DNA of 64,000 nucleotides from Balanoglossus misakiensis (lineage: Eukaryota > Hemichordata): assembly GCA_040954595.2 (NCBI GenBank), contig CM082591.2:7874001-7938000 (forward strand), written 5' to 3'. Both the position numbers and the translations under genes were made by a program. The notes under the pieces were generated by a model. That model saw nothing but the letters and a program-made list of their open reading frames with translations. It did not search any database and was not told the origin of the DNA. The stretch's first letter is position 1; each line of letters starts with the position of its first letter. Below, piece by piece: positions 44,701-53,644 of the stretch.

Positions 44701-47126
44701 GTTACTGCCTCCTCTGCTTTTCTCTTCACTGGTTGTTGCCTTGGTAGCTGATCTGCTCCATTCTGTCCAGCGTTCATGGGATTTTGGTGATTGACATCTT
44801 CGTCTGGAATGATCAGAATAATACAGGGTGCAGAAATAAAGCTAGGTTAGTTTAAAGCAATAGAAGGTACTGAACCATGAGTGATTTTTGTTGGCTCAAA
44901 AATGCCCACACAAATATGTAACTTAAATTAGAACCCATACCAAAAATGTTTTATAAGTTGATGTCCCATGTTGAAACTGTTGAACAGAACATCTAGATAA
45001 GTTTGTTTGTTTGTTTGTTTGAACATACCTTTTGACTTTCTGCTTTGGTCAATTGTGTGTTCCTGGTGTTCTTTCTTCCCTGGTGACATCAGACCGGCAA
45101 ATGTAGCATAACTCTTATTCACATCCTCACTCACTTTGAAAGCATTCTTCAATTCTGTAGCTTGGATAAAGGCAAGCCTGATGTTACTGACAATCTTCAT
45201 TACCCTCTTCACTTTTCCATCAATAGTGTTAGGCAATAAGATGGTTTTTGAAAACTCTGGGAAGTATTTGTTCAGAAACTGACCAAGTTCAGAATCTTCA
45301 TCTGGTAAGGTTGGTATTCCAATGGCCACAGATTCTAACCCAATAAACCCATATTTCTTGTAGAAGGATGCAGGAAGACAAATGTGAGACTTTAGCAGTG
45401 ATGTTTGCAGACTATTTTCTGTGTAATATAAGTTGAGATATGTCTTCACATGATCACTCTTCATTTTGGCTGTAAGGCCCTTCAACTCTGTTTGACGGAT
45501 TTCTGGTGAAGCTCCCAGTATTCGCCATTCAGGAGGTCTGCGGCCAACTCTTTTCCGCACATTTGCTACTCTTCCGATGGAAGCAGCCAGCATCTCGCAT
45601 CTGTTCAAGGCTTCTGGTGTATCAAACTGTCCATATGTCAGTATGCGGTGAATTTCCACTTCATCAGGTAATGTTGGATCTTTGTCAAAGAAGACTTTCC
45701 CTGGTCTTGGAAGAATCTCCATGTGAGGGATACTGGATAGTTTCTTTCCATTAATTTCTGCCCTGTATTCGTTAGTGAAATGCTCATACATTTTTGGACC
45801 AATTGACAATATGACGTCAGCTTCACTGGCCATCTTCAGCATCATCTCACTGAGGTTCCCGTCTGGAATTTCCAACAGACAGTTATCATCTTCATAGGCA
45901 TGGTTAATCATAACAAGTTTAGCAGCTGGAAACAACTTTGCTCTGATGTCTATAGCAGCGAATCCGGTCTTTGGAGCGTAACCAACAACATACTGGATGT
46001 TTTCTAACTTTCTGAGATCAGGAAAGTAGCTTTCATGATTCAACAACCATTTTAAGTCCGGTTGATCAGTGATGTCTTTTGGTTGTGCTGGAATCAATGT
46101 AACATCACAACTGGCAGCATCTGCCTTCTGGTCATCACTGACTTTGACACCAACAAAGGTGGAGTAGGCTTGAACAGGTTTTCCTTCTTTGACTTTCCTT
46201 GCACAGAAATCTTGTACGAGAGTTCTGTGAAACCCGTTCAAGTCACAGTCCTCTTTGTTCCATTCTTCATTTACAAATAATATTCCAGGAGGTGGATCTG
46301 GAAGACTGAGTTGGTGAAGTTTGGCTTCAGGGAAGAGACTTTCACGAATTGCTGCGGCTGCATTGTGTGTCTGTGGAGAATATCCGACTACATGTTGGAT
46401 GTTTTTCAGTTCCTTCAGTCCTGGGTAGTAGATTGTGTGACTGACAAGCCAGTGTTCTCCAGGTGGATCTTTCTTTGGATCCAACCACTTGTTTCTTTTG
46501 GCTGGGATCAAAGTGACATTCACACTCTTTGCATCTTTCTTTTGTTCTTCACTCACTTCAACTTCAAGGGTAGTACAGAGGAATTCAGAAACATTCTCAG
46601 ACTTTATATCTTCACGGAACTCATTGACAAGCATATGACTTGGTTTTGTAATCTGCCCTTCTGAGGTTGTATCCCAGGTTGGTAGTAGCAGTAACGCTGC
46701 ATCTGGTGGTTCAGGAAGTGAGAGTTGGTGAAGTTTGGCTTCAGGGAAGAGACTTTCATGAATTGCGGCTGCTGCATTGTGTGTCTGTGGAGAATATCCG
46801 ACTACATGTTGGATGTTTTTCAGTTCCTTCAGTCCTGGGTAGTAGATTGAGTGACTGACAAGCCAGTGTTCTCCAGGTGGATCTTTCTTTGAATCCAACC
46901 ACTTGTTTCTTTTGGCTGGGATCAATGACACATCAACACTCTCTGCATCTTTCTTTTGTTCTTCACTGACTTGAACTTCAAGGGTAGTACAGTGGAATTC
47001 AGAAACGTTCTCAGACTGGAGTGTGTTTTCTTTGAGATGTTTGATTATAGCTTGAGTAGGTTGGGAGGTCTTTGCCTCCTTGTCCCATGATTTCAATACA
47101 ACCAGTGCTGCAGATGGTTCTGACAT
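37909..47126 (-). CDS. Gene A: GT-B-like / TRADD-N-like / coiled-coil / repeat / NHL multidomain protein (8 exons)
   Basis: Exons in coding order: 47126-45029, 44803-44150, 43956-43871, 43326-43248, 43058-42798, 42335-41799, 41459-40278, 38726-37909. All have GT-AG borders and agreeing phases; the sum is 5,715 nt, giving 1,904 residues and a stop. I took the ATG at 47126; an acceptor (CCTGATAG) lies 7 bases upstream, so an upstream exon, untranslated or coding, exists. Order: three N-terminal GT-B lobes (about 5-410), C-terminal lobe (435-635), an alpha/beta module resembling TRADD-N-like domains (about 845-917), acidic linker, unknown helical module, coiled coil, 18-residue repeats, NHL propeller. 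No signal peptide or membrane span, so it is probably cytoplasmic. Six of seven introns are phase 1. I do not know a named orthologue. I infer a recognition or signalling protein; enzymatic activity is doubtful. Confidence 0.82.
38727..40277. other. Gene A intron 7, with a plus-strand exon-like segment and an M2 hairpin
   Basis: The intron is well conserved with gene B (57526-59116). At 39635-39728 on the plus strand a TTCTAG acceptor-like site is followed by an open stretch (DQRWSAFKSVIITLVKREQI) and AAG|TGAGT. The gene B counterpart has a stop (TAG) in that frame, so coding is doubtful. Confidence 0.4.
40051..40143. mobile_element. Family M2 hairpin in gene A intron 7
   Basis: TTAACCCTATTACCACCATG and the mirrored GGTAAAGGGTTAA. 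Present at the same place in gene B (58889-58982), so it predates the gene duplication. Confidence 0.78.
40278..41459 (-). CDS. Gene A exon 7: 18-residue tandem repeat linker (20 units)
   Basis: Two 18-residue types mostly alternate: MRREEETGSGETKHPQPE and TTAEKETGDAKTKPTQPE. I count 20 full units (12 of TT type and 8-9 of MRREE type), followed by a degenerate end (TTREEASGSTDLTKQDEPKS). It is rich in Glu, Thr, Lys, Pro and Gly, so probably an extended flexible spacer between coiled coil and propeller. Two donors lie 9 bases apart (40287 ACAG|GTGAGA and 40278 AAAG|GTAAGG); both leave phase 1. The plus strand is open over the whole array only because of repeat composition. Confidence 0.88.
41799..42335 (-). 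CDS. Gene A exon 6: coiled coil
   Basis: Residues about 1060-1238. Long heptad-type sequence (SLKQQMDETLAEKFKLRAEN, ENQLKEAIQEKSLLEKQYKD, KLDQKDQIIAELKLKLSKK). It likely drives dimer or higher assembly. Gene B differs at only six residues over the exon. Symmetric phase 1. Confidence 0.88.
42798..43058 (-). CDS. Gene A exon 5: conserved helical module of unknown family
   Basis: Encodes GGTLSKLFLEIDRTHEFQKS, then ADKHAPQIFDSEQCKR and KMTKKVQHILSHRPRVLELL. Predicted largely helical. The second half is nearly identical in gene B, while the first 20 residues differ more. Phase 1 at both ends. I do not recognise it. Confidence 0.75.
43248..43956 (-). CDS. Gene A exons 3-4: acidic linker
   Basis: Exon 3 (43956-43871) encodes DGGGIGPVEIPEYDDRVEEE and a further acidic stretch. 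Exon 4 (43326-43248) encodes FHRTCVAFQDAEMEIGSDHF and QTDQKQ. The acceptor of exon 4 is set by phase and by gene B, where the matching place reads DQRTCLAFQDAEMEIHSDHF. The intron between is phase 0, the only one in the gene, and holds hairpin element H1. Confidence 0.7.
43508..43834 (+). mobile_element. Hairpin element H1, copy a
   Basis: Body 43508-43690 with ends TATTATACCAGTATATTGA and its mirror, carrying ATTGGTCGAGACACGACACG. It is followed by a ~140-bp hairpin (43691-43831) with arms GCAATAAAACACCCCCAGCC and complement. It lies in gene A intron 3; gene B has it in the same intron. The apex here (ACTCCCTATTGCGAGT) has lost the tandem G.A mismatch seen in other copies. Confidence 0.85.
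44150..44803 (-). CDS. Gene A exon 2: charged linker and TRADD-N-like module
   Basis: Residues 700-917. The first 70 residues are polar, with a basic patch (PVKRKAEE) that could be a nuclear signal or chance. Then a helical stretch (ASASWDKCKQGLERRAAEVV) and an alpha/beta block: EGSLQITV, LFNLFKLRAT, FEPILITDEM, GIPLQLTATYDQARFDELEL. The pattern (Gly-Ser then a strand, a helix, a Leu-Thr-Glu/Asp helix, a strand and a final helix) resembles the TRADD-N-like modules found in invertebrate death-domain and NLR-type proteins; this match is from memory. The exon starts and ends in phase 1. Confidence 0.65.
45029..47126 (-). CDS. Gene A exon 1: three N-lobes and one C-lobe of a GT-B glycosyltransferase fold
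   Basis: Residues 1-699. Two nearly identical repeats (about 5-138 and 142-278) share EHWLVSH, IYYPGLKELKNIQHVVGYSP and ESLFPEAKLHQLSLP. A third, diverged copy (281-410) has ILFVNEEW, NGFHRTLVQDF and VVGYAPKTGFAA; it most resembles the N-lobe of GT4-type enzymes (GGxSxxNRxLA, GHxPxTGxAA). The C-lobe follows: EADVILSIGP, ILPRPGKVF, ILTYGQF, then LPASFYKKYGFIGLE. In active GT4 enzymes an E-x7-E motif sits here; the second Glu is E598 but the first place is K590. A helical tail (ELKNAFKVSEDVNKSYATF) closes the exon. Donor AAAG|GTATGT. Translation past the donor is intron read-through. Confidence 0.8.
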
Positions 47127-48076
47127 TGTATTCCTATCAGGAAGAAGTATGGGCAAGGAAATATGTGAGATTGTAACAACTGTTTCTCTGAAGAGTGACT
47201 GTTTAAATATCCATGCACATAGTCACATTGCAATACTGAGTAGGGAGCTAGAAGGTCAAGTGAGGTCACAGTGTGTTAGAAATCAGGCTACAACATGTCT
47301 GATTAAATATTAACCAAATACCTGAGGTATGTAATTGTCTCAAAACTGACAAAGTTTGAATGGAAGTATGAACTCGTACTTGCCAAGTATGAATGATGTA
47401 ATGTCGGGTAGTATATACATGTACGGTATATGTCACACATTTGCCTTTTGGTTACATTTCATATTGTGCGTAAAATAAAAAGTCTTCTTGGTTTTCATTT
47501 ATTTGCAGATTGGTAAGGTATTTTTTTTTAAATGCTACATATTTGAGAAGAAAACAGCTGTATATAGGACAAATCAAAAAGCTGCAACGGTATGTTGACC
47601 TATGATATTAGGCTTTTCATGCTAGGCGGCCATCATGCACTTACTCCTGTCAACGTATGCATAGCCCCGTGGCCAATACATCAATCATTACGATTGCTTT
47701 CGAATAGATGGTTAAACTTAAAGGGACAAAGTCTCTCTCTTGCTGCCCTTTTTCCATTAATTATATTTGAAACAAGACACTGTTTATGTCATTCTACATG
47801 TGGATGTACCGGTATAGTGAATCAATGTTCAACCACACACACCTTCCATCCCACTTGCAGACACGAGAGTGAAAACTTTTTACTCTCATATGCTACATAT
47901 GGGATAGAAGTTGTGTGTGGTTGAATGTTGATTCACTATATATCAACATGCAGAATAACAACAGTGTCGTGTATCAAACATAATTAATGGAAAAAGGGCA
48001 GAGAGAGAGAGACTTTGTCCCTTTAAACGTCTATTTGAAAGCAATCGTAATGATTGATGTACTGGCCGCAGGGCTT
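47127..48076. other. Upstream of gene A; M1 element inside another palindrome
   Basis: No coding exon can be supported upstream of 47133. Sequence flanking the M1 element is itself an inverted repeat: TACATCAATCATTACGATTG before (about 47677-47696) and its complement after (48041-48062). The MITE therefore landed in the middle of an older palindrome, about 47667-48076. Confidence 0.7.
47718..48026. mobile_element. Family M1 MITE, copy 7
   Basis: TTAA-flanked foldback element, shorter in the middle than the others (about 309 bp), with intact AGGGACAAAG ends. Confidence 0.85.
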
Positions 48077-50754
48077 TGTCTCTTTAAAACATCAAGCAAG
48101 CCAAAAGAATCACAGAAAACGAACTTCGTAATAATCTGTGCACAATTAAATGTCCGGTTTCCAAAAATATCGAAAATATTCTACGTAAATGCTTCAAAGA
48201 AAGTGGTCGCCCAGACGCATTGAAACGTACATATGTCTACTCGAGGCTAGCCGGAATTGCTTTGTGTGTCATGGGTCTCCACCTTGGTCAAAGGCTTCTA
48301 ATCACCTGACTAGGACTTTTCTCGCTCGATCATAGCGGTCGCGTCGACTGACAATTGAGATGTGATGTTCATTTTCAACTGAAAATTAGGCCTCAAGAAA
48401 ACAAAATTGTTCGTAAATTTCTGATCATTTGATCATCGGCCGACATTAGAGAGATCCTCTACCAAAAATGGGGCTTCAAAAATAAAAAAAAAGTTGTTCG
48501 TAAATTCCCGATGATACATTGATTTATTTTCGTAAATTTCCATTTCCATTACCATAATCATTATTTAGGATTTGTTGTTATTACATCTAGTACACTAAAA
48601 GAATAAAGTGCTTTTCAGTGAGAACACGAAAGTGTTAAATTATAAGAATTTGAAGTTTGTAGACCTCCATATGACCAATGGCCAGGATGTGTGGTACTTT
48701 GTAACTTGTTTAGCCTTTGTTATAGAATGGCGACAAAACATGTTGTTAATATACATGTACAGTTATTCTACATTATTGACAGATTGATACTGTGGAAGGG
48801 CAGTGGAGCCTGGAAGGTCAAAGGAGGTCACACCGCGACAATAATGTATGGTTTAAATGTTAACTATACTATACGGTACATTAACACCATGTCCAAGTAT
48901 AATGGACAGAATTGCTAAACCTTAATCTAAATTCTGTTATCATTACTTAAAGGTGTGTGATCACAATCTATTCTTTGGTACCTTGTTATCTTATCAAATA
49001 TTTGCAGTGTGCAGACCACAGTTACCAGCAGCATTATGGTATTTGTAAAGTTTGGGTTTGAAATGATCCATCAAAAGTGTTCTTGGGAGAAATATGTTGA
49101 AATGTCAATCATTACTTATTGATCAAAATTGACCTGCATGCAGTGCATTTAAAATAAGTTTCATTCTTTCATTTTCAATTCATGTCTGGAAGGGAGCATT
49201 CAAAAAATTGACATGACAGCTTTTCCCCACACAGATTTAGACGTGGGTGGGTATGGCCATACACACAAATAGGCCGTTCACATTACTCAAAAAAGGCTAC
49301 GCCCTTGTCCTAGCAAAGTACGTGGCCGAGCAAAAAGAAACAGGTGTGAACGGGTCTAGCCGACCCTTGTCCGGAAATTTTGGTCCCAGTCGAATCGGGT
49401 GGTTTGTGGTCGACACTGGTCCGACTCTGGTCCCATCCAGGTGTGTGTGGACACGTTTTGTCCGACTCTGGTCCTAGTTGACACCTTTTACATTTGACAT
49501 AACAGTGTAGTCTATCATTTGACAATGGTGAAAATCGAATAAACAACCAGAAACGGACCAACACGGTTCTGCTTTATATTAAGGTCAAAGGTTGGCGAAA
49601 CGACGTCAGCCAGGACTGTGCCAAACACAATGTGAACGGGACCAAAGATTAGTTTATCTTGTCACAATCATCGGGATTAGTTTTGCCCGGCCATGGGCCT
49701 AGATGTGAACCCAGCACACGTCTATTAATATTCATGAGTTTACTTTTCTTGTTTACGTACACTCTTATAACAATGGGAAATCTTGAGGATGGCTATTACA
49801 TCAAGTTGACAACCCCCGCATGTGTACCTCATATACATAAACAAAAATAGTCTGGTGTGTGGAGCCGCCTCCCTTTTTTACAGGAAGTACTTTCGAAATA
49901 TTTTTTTTATGCACCAGTCCCCACTCATGATCAGTTTTGTGTCAGAATTTATTGTCATAGCAACATTTCGAGTAAGACTTTACCAGAAGAACTCGTTTTC
50001 GTGGTGGCTCTGATTTGGGCCGTTTTAATGAATATTGAACTAGACATGTCTAGGACGCAGGCTGAAAGGAGTTTGACGCATTTTTTTATGAATGCGTTAA
50101 AAAGACGCACTCAAAAAATGTTACCGCGACCTCTGTCGACTTTTAGGACCACGGTCATGTCACACTTGCCATGCTGGGGACTTGCTGGGGGTGGGGGTGC
50201 TTGTTGACAGTGCCAAGAGAAGACGGCCAGTTTTAGCTCGTACTTCTGGCCGAATAGTGCAGTTCCGACCCAATTTACCTCTTATAAACTTTATAAAATA
50301 TAATACATTGTAACACTAAATTGTTTAGTGGGACGATTTTTGTCATCATTCTGAGCAACACAACAGCATCGTTTAGAGTGCTCTTTCTCTAGGAAATCGC
50401 TCAAGCTTATAAAACATGAGGTCTGTGCAGCTCCACTCCTCAGCTTCTCATCACTGTCCCTCACTTACCCAATCATTTCAAAGGGTGATCAAGATGGCCA
50501 GAACAGCCAATTCTAACCAACCAGGTTCAAGAACCTGAGAAAAGGTGCTAAAAGCATGCAATAGATATATTGACAAGATAAACATTGGGAACAGTAGGAT
50601 TAAGGGAAGTGTGACTGGTCCAACCTGTTCAGTTTTAGTGTGGGGCATGGCTGGAATGATAAAAATAATGTTGCTTTCATAATTTTTACCAAGTTTCAGT
50701 ATTCATAATTATCATACATGCACTTTCTGTTGTCCTCGCAGTGAAGATAATTTA
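48077..50754. other. Intergenic stretch, no gene supported
   Basis: Mixed sequence. 49240-49660 has repeated GTCCGACTCTGGTCC blocks and GTGAACGGG at both ends (49346, 49632), suggesting another foldback element. 49670-50230 is richer in G and C. Several short open frames exist, none with family resemblance or convincing splice sites. The first exon and promoter of gene A may lie here. Confidence 0.4.
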
Positions 50755-51068
50755 GCAATAAAACACCCCCAGCCATGGTATACCACGAGATTTTGACCAG
50801 TTCACGACATATACGCACGAGCGATAGCGAGTGCGTATATGGAGTTGAACTGGTCAAAATCGAGTGGTATACCATGGCTGAGGGTGTTTTATTTCTATTA
50901 TATTATGCCAGTATATTGAAACTTTGCATTAAAACATTTTAAAAAGGCATTTTCTTTGACTATGATATATGACTGTGGTATATGGCTAATATATCACAGT
51001 CACGTGTCGTGTCTCAACCAATAAAATAGCGTGATTTACACCATCAATATACTGGTATAATATAATAC
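50755..51068 (-). mobile_element. Hairpin element H1, copy b
   Basis: Hairpin 50755-50895 first, then the body to 51068, i.e. inverted relative to copy a. Folding gives tandem G.A mismatches where CGAG (50786) faces CGAG (50861), CGAC (50805) faces GGAG (50841), and CGAG (50818) faces CGAG (50828). The apex is GC-GATA-GC. The body contains CCAATAAAATAGCGTG and ends TATAATATAATA. Confidence 0.88.
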
Positions 51069-51399
51069 CACTTCTATCACATGGATAAGGATTGAAGCTG
51101 TAACTTGTGAAGGAATCAACCACTCTTTTACAACCATTTTCAGATGTATGTTGTACTGAAGCTGATGATTCATTATCTTGTTTTTTTTAACTGAATACAC
51201 TGAATACATTTACCCCTGGTAGGTGACATGTTGTAAATGGGTGGTGGCAAAAAGATTCCAAACTCTGATATCACATCTACAACACAGGTATGTGACAAGT
51301 ACTGAGCAGCTCGTACGGTACTCGATCGGAACCAAACTCTGGGATTTCTCCTCTTTTTGCCAGTGGGAGCTACTCTAGCTTTGTATGGATCAAATGGAT

Positions 51400-51610
51400 T
51401 GAAACTCTAACTTCTGAAGGAATCAACTTCTCTGTTACAACACTAAGAGGTATGTTGCATTGAACTTGGTGATTTTCTGTCTTTTTCTTTCAGTCCTCAA
51501 ACTCAAGCCACACCTTTTTCATTTTCATGTAACAGAAACACACCTTCAAAAAGAATTCTATTGGAAATAACTGAACAATTAAGCCTCCAAACTTTTCTTG
51601 GCATGAAAGA
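51400..51610. repeat. Inverted repeat partner of 53150-53420
   Basis: GAAGGAATCAACTTCTCTG, CTGTCTTTTTCTTTCAGTCC, CAAAAAGAATTCTATTGGAA and AATTAAGCCTCCAAACTTTT recur in reverse at 53170-53420. The pair flanks the nested hairpin elements. A similar block is also at 51090-51180. Confidence 0.7.
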
Positions 51611-51668
51611 TGACCAGAATATTGTGAATACCAATAGAATATACATGTATTTACATGTAACTAATTAA

Positions 51669-51920
51669 GCAATAAAACACCCCCAGCCATGGTATACCAC
51701 GAGATTTTGACCAGTTCACGACATATACGCACGAGCGATAGCGAGCGATAGCACGAGCGATAGCGAGTGCGTATATGGAGTTGAACTGGTCAAAATCTCG
51801 TGGTATACCATGGCTGGGGGTGTTTTATTGCTAAATATTATATTATGCCAGTATATTGAAACTTTGCATAAAACATTTTAAAAAGGCATTTTCTTTGACT
51901 ATGATATATGACTGTGGTAT
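51669..51920 (-). mobile_element. Hairpin element H1, copy c (truncated, expanded apex)
   Basis: Hairpin 51669-51831, then part of the body ending at GACTGTGGTAT (51919), where a different hairpin element starts. The apex is expanded: GAGCGATAGCGAGCGATAGC and on, adding GCGATAGC units. Stems are otherwise as in copy b. Confidence 0.85.
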
Positions 51921-52478
51921 TTAAGCAATAACCCCCGCCGCAGGCGGGTATACACAAGATTTTGGTACAATTCGAGACATATAGCACGAGCCGTTAGGCG
52001 AGTGCTATATGGAGCGAATTGTACCCAAATCGAGTGTATACCCGACTGAGGCGGGGGTTATTGCTATTATATTATATCAACAGTTGTTTTTGTGGCAAAT
52101 CAGTGTCATTTTCTTACCGAAACGGCGTCAGAAAGAGAAATTACGATCGTGAACCAACATGGCGACGGTGAATGTAAACACGTGCGGCCCGGGATCGAGC
52201 ATTAAACATAAAGCAGACGCCAAAAAGTGACAAAAGTGCAAAATATTCAGAGCAGAGCAGTTCCAAAATAAAACATCAGTAAATTCAAGTGTTTTTATGT
52301 TATTCATTTGGTTTAATCCCGCGCGACTGTGGTATAACCGCACATTTTCCCTGCTGCATGCTAGTTCAGGGGCCCGTTTTACCACTGCCAGCAGTGGTAA
52401 AACAGTATTTTACCATAGCTCTCGTCCAATCAGAATCGCGGACGGTAGCATGATATAATATAATATAATATAATATAT
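51921..52478 (-). mobile_element. Hairpin element Hd: same fold, different sequence
   Basis: Hairpin 51924-52065 with arms AGCAATAACCCCCGCC and complement, then a ~400-bp body. Laid beside H1, the fold matches step by step. ACAAG faces CGAG at site 1 (51954 and 52031), CGAGAC faces GGAGCG at site 2 (51973 and 52011), CGAG faces CGAG at site 3 (51987 and 51999). The apex is GCC-GTTA-GGC. Most stem bases differ from H1 with paired changes. The body ends CCAATCAGAATCGCGG (52426) and ATATAATATAATA, like H1. Confidence 0.8.
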
Positions 52479-52829
52479 GGTATTTCACTCGGTGAAACTA
52501 TTTTTGATCACACGCTGAAATCATCACACAGCGTTGACTCAGTGATCGGCGTGACAGTTCGCTGCGCGCTCGAGCGACATACGTGGCATAAGACTCTAGT
52601 GGAGAGGGGTGTTGTACAATTCGGTTATAAGAAGCTGTGATAAAGTATTCAAAGCTGGCGGTTTTGTCATGTTGAATGTATCATTTTTACTTCTTCGGAA
52701 TTCTCAATGCAAAATAATTGTTAACATGATATTTTGAAAGAGAACATAGACAATTGTATTTAGAATGAGGATGTGCCCATCAAAATGAAAGCTGCCAACC
52801 CCCTTAGAATAATACTACGGCCTACACGT

Positions 52830-52918
52830 TGATCACCTGAACGCATCGCCCTGTCTCACTTGGCTATGGGCTACTGTCGTGATCCCAGGGCACCCGGTTC
52901 AAATTTCTGGCCGTGAAA
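52830..52918 (+). other. tRNA-like segment, possibly a SINE head
   Basis: GCCCTGTCTCACTTGGCTAT, then CCCGGTTCAAATTTCTGG, which resembles a Pol III B box. The arms do not fold into a clean cloverleaf by eye. Confidence 0.2.
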
Positions 52919-52975
52919 TTGTTTTTCTCGGCGCATTTTTCGCAAATCATACTGTTTTATAGGTAGGCATGTATG

Positions 52976-53122
52976 ATAAAGGGGTTATTACACAAATTTT
53001 GGTCGATAATGCGCCGCATTCTCGTGATGTCCGTATTTTGACGAGTTGCGAAGCAAATTTGAGTCAAAATACGATGCGTTATCGAATACGATGCGTTATC
53101 GACCAAAAAACAAAATAATAAA
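52976..53122. mobile_element. Hairpin element He: third family with the same apex type
   Basis: Arms TTTTGGTCGATAA and complement, inner stem CGTATTTTGAC/GTCAAAATACG, then CGAG (53042) opposite TGAG (53060). The apex TTGC-GAA-GCAA contains GCGAAGC, a DNA mini-hairpin known for exceptional stability. The right arm has a small internal duplication (ATACGATGCGTTATCG twice). Confidence 0.7.
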
Positions 53123-53149
53123 TCATCAGCTCCAGTAGAACATACCTCT

Positions 53150-53420
53150 CAAAACGGTTGTTGCTGAGTGGTTGATTCCTTCCCTAGTTAGAGCTTCAAT
53201 CCAGGTACATCTGAAATAAGTGATAATAGTCGCATGTAAATACAAATCCTAGACATTTTTCCTTTAGGTCTATTTTCAAGTTGACAAAAGTTTAGAGGCT
53301 TAATTGTGAAGTTATTCCAATAGAATTCTTTTTGTTGATGTCGGGTTCTATTAGTTGAAAATGGAAGAGGGTGTGGCTCGAGTTTGAGGACTAAAAGAAA
53401 AAGACAGAAAATATCACCAA
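53150..53420. repeat. Inverted repeat partner of 51400-51610
   Basis: GAGTGGTTGATTCCTTCCCT, TTAGAGGCTTAATTGTGAAG and GAGTTTGAGGACTAAAAGAA. The first block also occurs in the exon-like frame at 341-375 and 1354-1388. Confidence 0.7.
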
Positions 53421-53644
53421 ATATTCAATGTGACGTACGTACCTCTTAATGTCCTAACAGAGTGTTTGATTTCCTCACAAAGTAGAACTCTCCAGGTGAA
53501 CAACTGAAGCTAAGGTCCCAAAAGTATCAAGAGCGTAAGTGCTCACCAGAGAAAAATGGCAGATAAAGTTGCTGATCGATCTACCAAGTGCTGTACACTT
53601 GTCATGTGATCTGACTTTAAATACCTGTGTTGTACAAATGTATC

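Noticed and set aside
45000-45028. Extension of gene A exon 1 past 45029 (GMFKQTNKQ...)
   Set aside because: It lies after a good GTATGT donor, reads a (TTTG)n stretch, and breaks phase with exon 2.
52830-52918. Functional tRNA gene
   Set aside because: Only a B-box-like GGTTCAAATTTC is visible; no cloverleaf stems can be drawn by eye.
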